A DNA stretch of 64,000 bases from Thermocrispum agreste DSM 44070. Its GTDB lineage: Bacteria; Actinomycetota; Actinomycetes; Mycobacteriales; Pseudonocardiaceae. The DNA lies in contig NZ_ATYX01000011.1 of NCBI RefSeq assembly GCF_000427905.1, positions 1-64,000 on the forward strand, in the 5' to 3' direction. Below are positions 17,628 through 25,867 of the stretch, piece after piece (within the stretch, counting starts at the first letter, position 1; every line of letters starts with the position of its first letter). The notes beneath the pieces are model-generated. The model did not search any database and was not told where the DNA came from. It was given only the letters and a program-made list of their open reading frames with translations. The translations under genes were made by a program, and so were the position numbers.

Positions 17628-18497
17628 CTAGTCGGGGGAAGTGCCGGGCTGATCGCCCGTGCTGACAGTGCGGCCGTGTGGCGTGTTCGTCACCACCAGG
17701 ACGTGGTCACCGTGGTACGTCGTGGCCGCGGGAATCGTGCCGACGAAAGCGAGCATCGACAGGTGTCCGGCCGAGCCGCCGCACGTGGCGGCCGCCGGGC
17801 ACGACGTGACCGGCGAAGACGGCACAGCCGGAACGGACTCCGGGTGGTGCACTGCCTGCTCACCCGTCCGGTCTTCCGGGACATCGGTGCCGGGTGCGGA
17901 TTGCAGCTTCGTGCCGGACGTTGCCGTGTCGTCCGCCTGCCGCGTCGGGTCAGCGACCTCGGCACGGTCGCTGTCGGCACGGTGAGTGCCTGCCCGGTCC
18001 GCCCCCAGCTCGCTCACGTCGCGGCTGTGATCGGCGGACCACTGGACGGTATCCGGCAGCGGAAACCGGTCGGGTACCAGTGACTCGATCGCCATCGCCT
18101 CGGCCGGTTGGACGGCCGGAACCCCCACCTGATGCGGGGCGGCCACCTCGGTGACGACCTGGTCGGCGCCGGACAGCCGCGGGGCTACCCGGTCCGCCGC
18201 TTCGGTGAGCCGGTCACCGCCGTGTTCGACCACGTGCACCGCGTCGGTCACGGGCATCGACGGCTCGACGACCCGGTCGTCCTCGGCCGATGCGGTTCCG
18301 GAGGCGAGCGCCCAGGCGACCGCGGTTCCGGCGATCGTGCCACCGAGCACGGCACATGCACGGACGAGCACGCGGGTCAACCCGCCGCTGCTCTCCGCAG
18401 AACGCCGTGCCTGGCCACTCACAGCGCCGGATACTGCCCTCGGGGGCCGGACGTTGAAAACGTGCGGAGCGGCGGGTTGACCGGGAAGTGTGATCAC
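17628..18497 (-). CDS. Secreted or anchored low-complexity protein of unknown function
   Basis: The 289-residue protein has an unstructured basic N-terminus, then a hydrophobic export segment (LVRACAVLGGTIAGTAVAWALASGTASA, about residues 43-70) resembling a long Streptomyces-type signal peptide. The remainder is rich in Val, Ala, Asp and Pro and holds a Cys pair (SCPAAATCGG) within a chaplin-like hydrophobic stretch, GGSAGHLSMLAFVGTIPA. The start (GTG 18497) lacks a good ribosome site. Between this gene and the next, a long imperfect hairpin (CAAGGCCCGCG 17553-17563 with CGCGGGCCTTG 17610-17620) may limit readthrough. Confidence 0.6.
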   Translation of the reverse strand: MITLPGQPAAPHVFNVRPPRAVSGAVSGQARRSAESSGGLTRVLVRACAVLGGTIAGTAVAWALASGTASAEDDRVVEPSMPVTDAVHVVEHGGDRLTEAADRVAPRLSGADQVVTEVAAPHQVGVPAVQPAEAMAIESLVPDRFPLPDTVQWSADHSRDVSELGADRAGTHRADSDRAEVADPTRQADDTATSGTKLQSAPGTDVPEDRTGEQAVHHPESVPAVPSSPVTSCPAAATCGGSAGHLSMLAFVGTIPAATTYHGDHVLVVTNTPHGRTVSTGDQPGTSPD

Positions 18498-18624
18498 GAG
18501 ATCCGCTCGTCGATGCAGAGCGACCGTTGATCGAAAGCGACCCGGGTCACTTGCCCTGGCACGGGTCCGGCGCCGAGAGTCGGGGCCGAGTCACGTCAAG
18601 CGAACACGACGAGGTGGTCATCGC

Positions 18625-19533
18625 ATGAAGGTCTTCCTCACCGGCGGCACCGGGGCGATCGGCAGGCACCTGGTGCCGAAACTCGTCGAGGCCGGACACG
18701 AGGTCAGCGCCCTTGCCCGCAGCCCGGAGAAGGCCGACGGCCTGCAGCGGCAGGGCGCCACGCCGGTGCAGGTGTCGTTGTTCGACGCCGAAGCCCTGGC
18801 GGCGGCGTTCGCGGGCCACGACGCGGTGATCAACCTCGCCACCGCGATCCCCTCGACGGCGCGCTATGCGTTCCGGCGCGCCTGGCGGGCCAACGACCGC
18901 ATCCGCACCGAAGGGTCGACGGCCGTGGCCGAGGCCGCGCGGTCCGCCGGTGTCGGAAGGCTGATTCAGGAATCCGTGGTGTTCCTGTACCCGGATCGCG
19001 GTGACGAATGGATCGACGAGACCGTCGAGCCGGACGTCTTCCCCATCCTGGAAGCGAACCTGGTGGCCGAGCGCAACACGCGCGAGTTCGGTGAGCAGCA
19101 CGGGGCCGGTGTCGTCCTGCGCTTCGGGCTGTTCTACGGGCCGGGCTCCAGCCACAGCGACGAAATGCTCAGCTTCGCCCGCAAGCGGTTCGGCGTGCAG
19201 CTGGGCAGGCCGGGGGCCTACCAGCCGGCGATTCACCTGGAGGATGCCGCGTCCGCGGTCGTGGCGGCGCTGGACGTTCCGTCGGGCACCTACAACGTGT
19301 GCGACGACGAGCCGCTGACGGCTCGGGAGTTCACCGACGCCATCGCCGCCGCGGTGGGCCGTCGCCCGTGGCTGCGCGGCCCGGGACGGCTGACGTCGCT
19401 CGGTGGGCGCAACACGGCGGCCCTCACCCGCTCGCAGCGCGTCAGCAACCGGCGTTTCCGGCAGACCGCGTCGTGGTCGCCGCGCTACCCGGACGCCAGG
19501 GCGGGCTGGGCCGCGGTCGTCGCCGCCGGGTGA
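18625..19533 (+). CDS. NAD(P)-dependent epimerase/dehydratase (extended SDR)
   Basis: The 302-residue protein starts MKVFLTGGTGAIGRHLVPKL after GAGGTGG. The Rossmann glycine motif TGGTGAIG is intact, and LFYGPGSSHSDEM and VPSGTYNVCDDEP fit the NAD-dependent epimerase/dehydratase family. The usual YxxxK catalytic pair is not obvious (VVFLYPDRGDEW), so it may be an atypical SDR with a NAD(P)-binding or sugar/isoflavone-reductase-like role. It is followed 43 bp later by a TetR gene that could control it. Confidence 0.8.
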   Translation: MKVFLTGGTGAIGRHLVPKLVEAGHEVSALARSPEKADGLQRQGATPVQVSLFDAEALAAAFAGHDAVINLATAIPSTARYAFRRAWRANDRIRTEGSTAVAEAARSAGVGRLIQESVVFLYPDRGDEWIDETVEPDVFPILEANLVAERNTREFGEQHGAGVVLRFGLFYGPGSSHSDEMLSFARKRFGVQLGRPGAYQPAIHLEDAASAVVAALDVPSGTYNVCDDEPLTAREFTDAIAAAVGRRPWLRGPGRLTSLGGRNTAALTRSQRVSNRRFRQTASWSPRYPDARAGWAAVVAAG

Positions 19534-19564
19534 GCCCGGGTGATCACCCGGCCCGCTCCTGCCA

Positions 19565-19570
19565 TACGGT
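19565..19570 (+). promoter_or_regulatory. Putative leaderless -10 box of the first TetR gene
   Basis: TACGGT lies 6 nt before the ATG at 19577, with no Shine-Dalgarno in between; a leaderless transcript is likely. Confidence 0.45.
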
Positions 19571-19576
19571 GACGAC

Positions 19577-20209
19577 ATGTCGACGTCCATCCCCGGGCGC
19601 CTCCCGCACGGCAGGCACGGCTTGTCGCGCGAGGAAGTGGAGCGGTCACAGCGGGATCGCCTGCTGCTGGCCGCCGCGTCCGCCATGTCCGAGAAGGGCT
19701 ACGCGCGCACGGTCGTCGAGGACATCGTCAAGCAGGCCGGGGTGTCCCGGGAGACGTTCTACCGGATGTTCCGCTCGAAGCAGGACTGCTTCATGGCGGC
19801 GTTCCGGCGCGCGGGCGAGCTGTTGATCAGCCACATCTCGGCACGTGCGGAAGCCGGCCGGGCAGCCGATGATCCGGTGGAGCGATTCTCGGCCCTCTTC
19901 GAGGCCTACCTGGATGCGCTGGCCACGCACGCGACGTTCGCGCGGCTGTTCTTGGTCGAAGTGCACGCCGCGGGGCGGGAAGCCATCGAGGCGCGGCTGG
20001 CGCAGCAGACCTGGTTCGTCGACGCGATCGCCGAGGTGTTCGGCGTACAGACCGCACAGGGGCGCCTCGCATGTCAGATGGTCGTGGCAGCAACCAGCGC
20101 CATGGTGACCGGGCCGCTGGTGTCGGGCGACATGGACGCGCTGCGCGCGCTCGGTCCGCAGATCAGCAGCCATGTGCGGGCCCTGCACGAAGCCGGCCTG
20201 CTCGCCTGA
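19577..20209 (+). CDS. TetR/AcrR-family transcriptional regulator
   Basis: The 210-residue protein has an N-terminal helix-turn-helix (residues about 24-70: DRLLLAAASAMSEKGY, VVEDIVKQAGVSRETFYRMF) and a helical ligand-binding domain (AYLDALATHATFARLFLVEV) typical of TetR regulators of lipid or drug responses. It is downstream of the SDR gene on the same strand but has its own -10 box. It converges with the enoyl-CoA hydratase gene; the 111-bp gap contains only weak inverted repeats (ACCTCCG 20243-20249 with CGGAGGT 20272-20278). Confidence 0.88.
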   Translation: MSTSIPGRLPHGRHGLSREEVERSQRDRLLLAAASAMSEKGYARTVVEDIVKQAGVSRETFYRMFRSKQDCFMAAFRRAGELLISHISARAEAGRAADDPVERFSALFEAYLDALATHATFARLFLVEVHAAGREAIEARLAQQTWFVDAIAEVFGVQTAQGRLACQMVVAATSAMVTGPLVSGDMDALRALGPQISSHVRALHEAGLLA

Positions 20210-20320
20210 ACGCCCGACCCCGCCGGGCCCAGCGGCCGTCCGACCTCCGGAGAGCGGTCCGGTACCGGTGGCGGAGGTGATCGCCCGCCGCGGGTGCCGG
20301 CGAAGCCGGCTCGTGAACGC

Positions 20321-21097
20321 TCAGCCGAAGCTCCCGTGGCGGCCCTCCCCGGCGGAGAACCTGGCCGCACCCGCGACGGCGTCGGAGCGCAGCGACTCCA
20401 GCCCGATGCTCGTCTCGAACCGCAGCGCCTGCTCCTCCGACATTCCGGCCTGCTGATAGGCGGACCAGCGGTCGTTGCGCATGCAGGTCTGCGGGAACGA
20501 GGTCAGCCGGCGAGCGAGCGCTTCCGCTTCCTCCCGCGCAGCGCCCGGGTCCACCACTTGGTTGACCAAGCCGAACGACAGCGCTTCCTGCGCGTCCACC
20601 GGACGGCCGGTGAGGATCATGTCCATGGCCCGGCTCATGCCGATCAGCCGGGGCAGGCGCACCGTGCCCCCGTCCACCAGTGGGACACCCCACCGGCGGC
20701 AGAAGACACCGAACGTGGCGTCGGATGCCGCCACCCGCAAGTCGCACCACAGCGCCAGCTCCAGGCCGCCCGCCACGGCATAACCTTCCACCGCGGCGAT
20801 GACCGGCTTGCGCAGCATCATCCTGGTCGGGCCCATCGGGCCGTCGCCGCTGTGCGACACCTCGTTGCCCCGGTCGGTGCCGATCGCCTTCAGATCGGCG
20901 CCCGCGCAGAACGTACCGCCTTCGCCCCACAGCACCGCGACGTCGGACTCCTCGTCGGCGTCGAACGCGCGGAAGGCACTCGCCAGTTCGCGGGCCATCG
21001 GTCCGTCCACCGCGTTGCGCCGTTCCGGGCGGCTGAGCACGACGGTTGTCACGCGGTCGCGCTTCTCGACGCGGATCGACTCGTACTGCTGTGTCAT
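20321..21097 (-). CDS. Enoyl-CoA hydratase/isomerase family protein
   Basis: The 258-residue crotonase starts MTQQYESIRV after AGAGAGGAA. The oxyanion-hole segments are present: GTFCAGADLKAI and YAVAGGLELALWCDL. One of the usual catalytic glutamates is not clear, because the second loop reads RWGVPLVDGGTVRLPRLIG, where active hydratases often have E at the position of D. It could be a hydratase, isomerase or related crotonase. It lies downstream of, and on the same strand as, a hydrolase and acyl-CoA ligase pair, which suggests a role in acyl-CoA breakdown. Confidence 0.87.
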   Translation of the reverse strand: MTQQYESIRVEKRDRVTTVVLSRPERRNAVDGPMARELASAFRAFDADEESDVAVLWGEGGTFCAGADLKAIGTDRGNEVSHSGDGPMGPTRMMLRKPVIAAVEGYAVAGGLELALWCDLRVAASDATFGVFCRRWGVPLVDGGTVRLPRLIGMSRAMDMILTGRPVDAQEALSFGLVNQVVDPGAAREEAEALARRLTSFPQTCMRNDRWSAYQQAGMSEEQALRFETSIGLESLRSDAVAGAARFSAGEGRHGSFG

Positions 21098-21238
21098 GCG
21101 TTCCTCTCTCACCGGTCGGGTGCCCTCGGCGACCTCCGGCCCGGCCGTGCGTCACGAGCAAGCCTGGCACACGGAAGACCGGACCCGGCTCGTCGGCCGA
21201 TGCGCCATGGCACGGCCGGCGATGCGCCGGGCCCGGTC

Positions 21239-21299
21239 CGTCGGATGGGCGATGTCGAAGTGATCGGCCCGTCGGATGGGCGATGTCGCAGTGATCGGC
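21239..21299. repeat. Tandem 30-bp direct repeat
   Basis: Two copies (21239-21268 and 21270-21299, period 31) of a unit beginning CGTCGGATGGGCGATGTCG differ at one base. They lie in the 208-bp gap between the hydrolase stop and the enoyl-CoA hydratase start. Confidence 0.8.
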
Positions 21300-21305
21300 G
21301 ACCGA

Positions 21306-22382
21306 TCAGGCACCGACGTACTTGTCGGCGAACTCGATCATGCGGTCGTACGCCTGCGGCGCCGTCAGCTCCAGGTTGATGTCGTGGCCCCCGTTGGGGA
21401 TCACCATCGCCTCGACCTTCGCGTTCGGCCCGTAGAACGGGCGCTCGAACGCAGCCAAGGCCTCGTCCGACGAACAATCGGCAGCCAGCGGCCCGCAGAA
21501 GAACGTGTCCGCGTCCCCGTTGACGGTCAGCACCGGAATGTTCGTCGTTTTCGACACGTCGTTCAGCAGGTACACCGCGGCGGTCGGAATTTCCAGCACC
21601 CCGGCGGTCTGCTTCAATTCCTCGTCGATTTCGACGACTTTCGGGTCGGCGTTGTCGGTGTTGTAGAACAGGCTGCGCGCGCCCTTCCTGGTCGTGACGT
21701 AGAGCGGGTCGTAGCCGGACTTGGCGAACTTCGGGTCGAGCACCGCAGGCGGTGACTGCGCGATCAGCCGTGCGGTGAGGTCCGCGAGGTTCACCCGGTG
21801 CGCGATGCCCGTGACGATCATCGCGTCCACGTCGTGGTAGCGGCCCGCCACCAGGTAGCTGGTCACCGAACCGTAGCTGTGGCCGACCAGGACGACCTTG
21901 TCGAACGACCGGCCAAGGCTGCCGTCACGCAGCGCCGTGACGACCTGCTGCACGGTACGGGCCGCGGTGTCCCAGGTCAGCGTCGCCCCTGGTGGATGGG
22001 TCGATTCGCCGTCGCCGATCCGGTCGATCGCCAGCGTGGCGTACCCGGCCTCGTTGGCGCGGCGCACGTACGAGTAGGTCTCCGGCTGATACGGGAAATC
22101 CCAGTAGTAGCGCGCGTAGCTGTAGCCGTGCACCAGCAGCTGGACGGTCTTGGCCCCCTGCGGCACGCACAACGTACCCGCGATGTGGCCCGAGCCGCCG
22201 ATGAACGTCACCGGTACGCGCACGTCGCGGCACTCCACGTTCGCTGTGTCGTTTTGTGCCGCCGGTTCGGCCACGGCCGGCGACGCCATCGACATGCACA
22301 ATGCGGCGGCCAGCGTCACCCCGGTCGCCATTCGGCGCACCAGTGACCGAGTCCGCTTCTTTGCGGAATCGCGATTCGTCAT
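21306..22382 (-). CDS. Secreted alpha/beta hydrolase (lipase/esterase-like)
   Basis: The 358-residue protein starts MTNRDSAKKRTRSL and carries a signal peptide (GVTLAAALCMSMASPAVA, cleavage near AVA-EP). The alpha/beta-hydrolase domain shows the nucleophile elbow GHSYGS, a strand-loop VHGYSYARYYWDFPY and the catalytic His in PNGGHDINLEL; an acidic residue is plausible at NGDADTFF. Substrate is unknown. Its start lies 7 bp after the stop of the AMP-ligase gene, so the two are an operon: an exported hydrolase could release an acid that the cytosolic ligase activates. Confidence 0.85.
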   Translation of the reverse strand: MTNRDSAKKRTRSLVRRMATGVTLAAALCMSMASPAVAEPAAQNDTANVECRDVRVPVTFIGGSGHIAGTLCVPQGAKTVQLLVHGYSYARYYWDFPYQPETYSYVRRANEAGYATLAIDRIGDGESTHPPGATLTWDTAARTVQQVVTALRDGSLGRSFDKVVLVGHSYGSVTSYLVAGRYHDVDAMIVTGIAHRVNLADLTARLIAQSPPAVLDPKFAKSGYDPLYVTTRKGARSLFYNTDNADPKVVEIDEELKQTAGVLEIPTAAVYLLNDVSKTTNIPVLTVNGDADTFFCGPLAADCSSDEALAAFERPFYGPNAKVEAMVIPNGGHDINLELTAPQAYDRMIEFADKYVGA

Positions 22383-22389
22383 CGACCTG

Positions 22390-23898
22390 TCACCTTTCCC
22401 ACAATGGATCGCGCAGTTTGCGGCGCAAGACCTTTCCGACCGGCGACTTGGGAATGGCATCGACCACGTGGACCTGCTTCGGCACCTTGTAGCCGGCCAG
22501 CGGGCCACGCACGAAATCGCGCAGTTCCTCGGTGGACGCCGAGGCGCCGGGACGGAACACCACGAACGCGGTGACCGCTTCCACCCACTTCGGGTCGGGT
22601 GCGCCGACCACGGCGCATTCGGCCACCGCGGGATGGGCCAGCAAAGCGTCTTCGACTTCCCGGGGATAGACGTTGTATCCGCCGGTGATGATCATGTCGC
22701 TGGCCCGGTCGACCAAGTAGAGGTAGCCGCGGTCGTCGGCGCGCGCCATGTCCCGGGTACGGATCCAGCCGTCCGGGGTGATGGTCTGCGCGTTGAGCTC
22801 GTCGGCGTTGAAGTAGCCGGCCATGGTGAACGGGGCGCGGACGCGGATCTCGCCGATCTCGCCCTGCTCGACCGGGTTGCCGTCGTCGTCGGTGATCATG
22901 ATCTCCGCGTCGACCGACGGGTATCCGCACGAGCCGAGCAGGTCGCCGCCCTCGGCGTGATCGTCCTTGGTCAGCACCGTCTGGCACAGCGGCGCCTCGG
23001 TCTGCCCGTAGTACTGGACGAACTTGTTGCCGAACGTCGCCATGCCCTGCTCGAGCAGCGGCCGTGGCATCGGGCTGGCGCCGTAGATGATGGTGTCCAG
23101 GCTGCTGGTGTCGGCACGCTCGACCACACCGCTGGCCAGCAGCATGCCGAGCATGGTGGGCACCAGGTTGATCGCGGTGGCCCGCTCCCGTTCGATGGTC
23201 GCCACGAACTGCTCCGGGTCGAAACCGGGCAGGATGATGGACCGGCCACCGGCCAGCCAGAACGGCAGCACGAACGTTCCGCTCGCGTGGATGAGCGACG
23301 CGGCGTGCACCATCGCGTCGCCACGGCCCGGCGAGATGAGGTTGGTGAGGATGTTGCGCGCGATCGCGGCCCAGCTGGCCTGCGTGTGCTGAGCGGCCTT
23401 GAGCGTGCCGGTGGTGCCCGAGGTGTAGAGCACGAGCATCACGTCGTCGGGTTCCACCGGAACCTGCGGATCGGTGGGTTGCGCCCGGTCGGCCTCGGCG
23501 AACAGGTTGCGGTCGCCCGCCCGTTGCGGTTCGCCGAGACCGAGCAGGGTCAGCCCGTCGAGCTCCTCGGCGAGTGCGAGTGCCCGCTCGGTCAGGTCCG
23601 CACCGTGAATGAGCAGCCGGACGCCGGTCTCGGCCAGCATCTTCGCATGTTCGGCCTGCGCCAGCCGGGAGTTCAACGGCACCCGCGCCACCCCGGCCTT
23701 CAGGCATGCGAAGTCGATCGGCATCGACCAGATCTCGTTGTTGAGCAGCAAGCCGACGCGTGAGCCACGCCCGTAACCCATGCCGAGCAGGACGTTCGCG
23801 ATCCGGTTCGCCATGACGTCGACCTCGCGGTACGTCATGGCCCGGTCGCCCGCCACCACAGCGATCCTGTCGCGGTGCCGCGCTGCACCGCGTCGCAC
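22390..23898 (-). CDS. AMP-dependent acyl-CoA synthetase/ligase
   Basis: This ANL-superfamily enzyme (502 aa from the chosen start) has the phosphate loop YTSGTTGTLKAAQHTQ, the adenine/acyl region YYGQTEAPLCQ, the hinge YLVDRASDMIITGGYNVYP and the catalytic Lys in SPVGKVLRRKL. It activates a carboxylic acid to acyl-CoA through acyl-AMP. An in-frame ATG at 23934 falls in the predicted promoter, whereas GTG 23898 has a GAGGAG site 8 nt upstream; the latter is preferred. A TetR gene is divergent, with a palindrome in the ligase promoter. Confidence 0.88.
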   Translation of the reverse strand: MRRGAARHRDRIAVVAGDRAMTYREVDVMANRIANVLLGMGYGRGSRVGLLLNNEIWSMPIDFACLKAGVARVPLNSRLAQAEHAKMLAETGVRLLIHGADLTERALALAEELDGLTLLGLGEPQRAGDRNLFAEADRAQPTDPQVPVEPDDVMLVLYTSGTTGTLKAAQHTQASWAAIARNILTNLISPGRGDAMVHAASLIHASGTFVLPFWLAGGRSIILPGFDPEQFVATIERERATAINLVPTMLGMLLASGVVERADTSSLDTIIYGASPMPRPLLEQGMATFGNKFVQYYGQTEAPLCQTVLTKDDHAEGGDLLGSCGYPSVDAEIMITDDDGNPVEQGEIGEIRVRAPFTMAGYFNADELNAQTITPDGWIRTRDMARADDRGYLYLVDRASDMIITGGYNVYPREVEDALLAHPAVAECAVVGAPDPKWVEAVTAFVVFRPGASASTEELRDFVRGPLAGYKVPKQVHVVDAIPKSPVGKVLRRKLRDPLWER

Positions 23899-23935
23899 CA
23901 AATCCACTCCTCGCACGGCACAGCACATTTTCACA

Positions 23936-23953
23936 GACCGTCCGGACTGTCAA
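23936..23953 (-). promoter_or_regulatory. TetR-type operator overlapping the ligase promoter
   Basis: GACCGTCCGGACTGTC (23936-23951) is a 16-bp palindrome with a single mismatched pair. On the minus strand it lies within the spacer after a perfect -35 TTGACA (23948-23953); a weak -10 AAATGT follows at 17-bp spacing. A repressor bound here would block the ligase-hydrolase promoter, and the divergent TetR gene is the obvious candidate. Confidence 0.6.
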
Positions 23954-23984
23954 TGTCTTCGATCGGGTGATGACGGCCGAGGTT

Positions 23985-23990
23985 TAGGCT
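23985..23990 (+). promoter_or_regulatory. Putative leaderless -10 box of the second TetR gene
   Basis: TAGGCT is 6 nt before the GTG at 23997, with no ribosome binding site; the identical hexamer and spacing recur before the AraC gene at 27756. Confidence 0.5.
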
Positions 23991-23996
23991 GGGTCC

Positions 23997-24596
23997 GTGC
24001 CACCCACAACCAGACAGCAACAACGCGATCAGACGAGGAAACACCTGCTCGACACCACCGTGGACTGCCTGGTCGAGTACGGCTACGCGGGCACGACGAC
24101 GCAGCGCATCCAGGACCGCGCCGGTGTCTCCCGTGGCGCGCTCCTGCACCACTTCGGGTCCAAGGAGCAGCTGTTCGTCGCCGCCATCGGGCACATCGCC
24201 GAGCTGCACCTGGAGCAGATCAAAGCCGCGGCGGAGCAGATGGCGCCGGGCAAGCAGGCGGTACCCGGGTTGGTGGAAGTGCTGCGCAAGGCGATGTCCG
24301 GGCCGAACTTCCTGGCCGGCCTGGAACTGTGGATGGCGGCCAGGACCGATCCCAGGCTGCGGGCGGCGCTCGTCCCGTCGGAGCGGCGGATCGGCAAAGA
24401 GCTGTGGGAGGTGTTCAGCCGGTCCACCGGCACGGCCGGCACCGGTGTGCGCTCGGCCTTCGAGGCGCTGCTGATCACCCTGCGCGGCCTCGCACTGACC
24501 GGCCTGCTGCGGGAGGACGATCACTGGTCCGACGAGATCATCCAGGCGCGGGTGCGCGACCTGATGGCGGAGGTGGAGGCCACCGGCACGAAGTAA
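23997..24596 (+). CDS. TetR-family transcriptional regulator of the ligase/hydrolase divergon
   Basis: The 199-residue protein has a TetR helix-turn-helix (RKHLLDTTVDCLVEYGYAG, TTTQRIQDRAGVSRGALLHHF) and an acyl-binding-type C-terminal domain. The GTG start is set by the -10 box 6 nt upstream. It is divergent from the AMP-ligase gene, and a near-perfect 16-bp palindrome lies in that promoter, so local repression of acyl-CoA genes is the likely job. A thioesterase gene follows 41 bp downstream with its own -10 box. Confidence 0.9.
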   Translation: MPPTTRQQQRDQTRKHLLDTTVDCLVEYGYAGTTTQRIQDRAGVSRGALLHHFGSKEQLFVAAIGHIAELHLEQIKAAAEQMAPGKQAVPGLVEVLRKAMSGPNFLAGLELWMAARTDPRLRAALVPSERRIGKELWEVFSRSTGTAGTGVRSAFEALLITLRGLALTGLLREDDHWSDEIIQARVRDLMAEVEATGTK

Positions 24597-24625
24597 AGGG
24601 CTGGGCCGGAGCCGGACGGGGTGTC

Positions 24626-24631
24626 TAGTGT
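24626..24631 (+). promoter_or_regulatory. Putative leaderless -10 box of the thioesterase gene
   Basis: TAGTGT is separated by 6 nt from the ATG at 24638; no Shine-Dalgarno is seen. Confidence 0.45.
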
Positions 24632-24637
24632 GCGTTC

Positions 24638-25048
24638 ATGAGCCAGCGCACTGACGATCTCGCCCAGCTGGTCTCGGCCATGCCGTTCGCCGCGGCGCTG
24701 GGCATCGAACTGACGGAGGCGTCACCCACCGAGGTCCGCGCCCGGCTGCCGTGGAATCCCGGAAACTGCACCGTGGGCGGCATCCTGCACGGCGGCGCGT
24801 TGATGGCGTTCGCCGACACCGTTGGCGCCGTGTGCGCGTTCTTGAACCTGCCGGAAGGCGCGTCGACCGCAACGCTGGAGTCGAAAACCAACCTGTTCCG
24901 CGCCGTGAAGGACTCCGCGGTGATCGCCGTCAGCAAGCCGCTGCACGTGGGCAAGATGACGATCGTGGCGCAGACCGACCTGTTCGACGAGCAGGAGCGG
25001 CGGGTCGCCCAGGTGACGCAGACTCAGGCCGTCCTGCCATCGCGGTGA
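24638..25048 (+). CDS. PaaI-family hotdog-fold thioesterase
   Basis: The 136-residue hotdog protein carries the PaaI/YbgC-type catalytic region: NCTVGGILHGGALMAFADTVGA, then ESKTNLFRAV. It hydrolyses acyl-CoA thioesters in the cytosol. Placed beside the TetR, CoA ligase and enoyl-CoA hydratase genes, it probably balances the acyl-CoA pool. It converges with the PrmC-like methyltransferase gene, with only 9 bp between stops. Confidence 0.9.
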   Translation: MSQRTDDLAQLVSAMPFAAALGIELTEASPTEVRARLPWNPGNCTVGGILHGGALMAFADTVGAVCAFLNLPEGASTATLESKTNLFRAVKDSAVIAVSKPLHVGKMTIVAQTDLFDEQERRVAQVTQTQAVLPSR

Positions 25049-25057
25049 CGGCGACGA

Positions 25058-25819
25058 TCAGCGTGTTGCGATCAGGACGGTCGCTTCCCCGTCGGTGACC
25101 GTGCGACCCTGCAGGCCATGAGCGGCCACCACGGCGACGGCTGCGGTGGCCTGGTGCTCGGCGACTTCGCACAGCAGGTGGCCGCCGTCGGTGAGCCAAG
25201 CCGGTGCTTCCCCGGCCACCCGGCGCAGCACGTCCAGGCCGTCGTGGCCGCCGTCCAGCGCCGCGCGTGGCTCGTGCCGGCGAGCTTCGACCGGGAGCAG
25301 GTCGAGCTCAGCCGTGGGCACATACGGCACATTGACCGTCAGCAGGTCGACACGTTGCCGTAGCCGAGCGGGCAGCGGATCGAACAGGTCGCCCTGATAC
25401 ACCGTGCCGCGATCGCCGACATTGACCCGGACGCACCGCACCGCGGCGAGGTCGATGTCCGCGGCGTGCAGCTGTGCGTCCGGCAATCGCGCGGACAGCG
25501 CGACACCGATGGCGCCGGAACCGCAGCACAGGTCGGCGATCACGGCCGATGCCGGTGCCAGCAGGAGCGCCTGCGCGACCAGGAACTCGGTGCGTCGCCG
25601 CGGCACGAACACGCCCGGGGCGACGGTGATCCGCAGCCCGCAGAACTCCGCCCAGCCGACGACGTGCTCCAGCGGCTCCCCGGCGACCCGGCGGGCGACC
25701 ATGGTTTCCAGCTCGTCCGGCCGCCGTGCCGCGTCAAGCAGGATCCGCGCCTCGTCCTCGGCGAAGACACATCCGGCGGCTCGAAGCCGCTCGACAAGCC
25801 GTTCGACGATGTCAGGCAT
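25058..25819 (-). CDS. PrmC-related putative protein N5-glutamine methyltransferase
   Basis: The 253-residue SAM-dependent methyltransferase has PrmC-like order: a short helical N-terminal domain, PGVFVPRRRTE, SAM motif I DLCCGSGAIGVAL, acidic motif AADIDLAAVRC, and NVPYVPTAEL in place of the NPPY substrate-binding motif. This fits the actinobacterial PrmC-related family (N-x-PYVP) rather than release-factor methyltransferase PrmC itself. The target is unknown. It is 14-19% shorter than PrmC (about 280-310 aa). Confidence 0.82.
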   Translation of the reverse strand: MPDIVERLVERLRAAGCVFAEDEARILLDAARRPDELETMVARRVAGEPLEHVVGWAEFCGLRITVAPGVFVPRRRTEFLVAQALLLAPASAVIADLCCGSGAIGVALSARLPDAQLHAADIDLAAVRCVRVNVGDRGTVYQGDLFDPLPARLRQRVDLLTVNVPYVPTAELDLLPVEARRHEPRAALDGGHDGLDVLRRVAGEAPAWLTDGGHLLCEVAEHQATAAVAVVAAHGLQGRTVTDGEATVLIATR

Positions 25820-25867
25820 GAAGGGCCGATCGCTGGATCACATGGCGATGGTAGGCCGTCGATCGAA

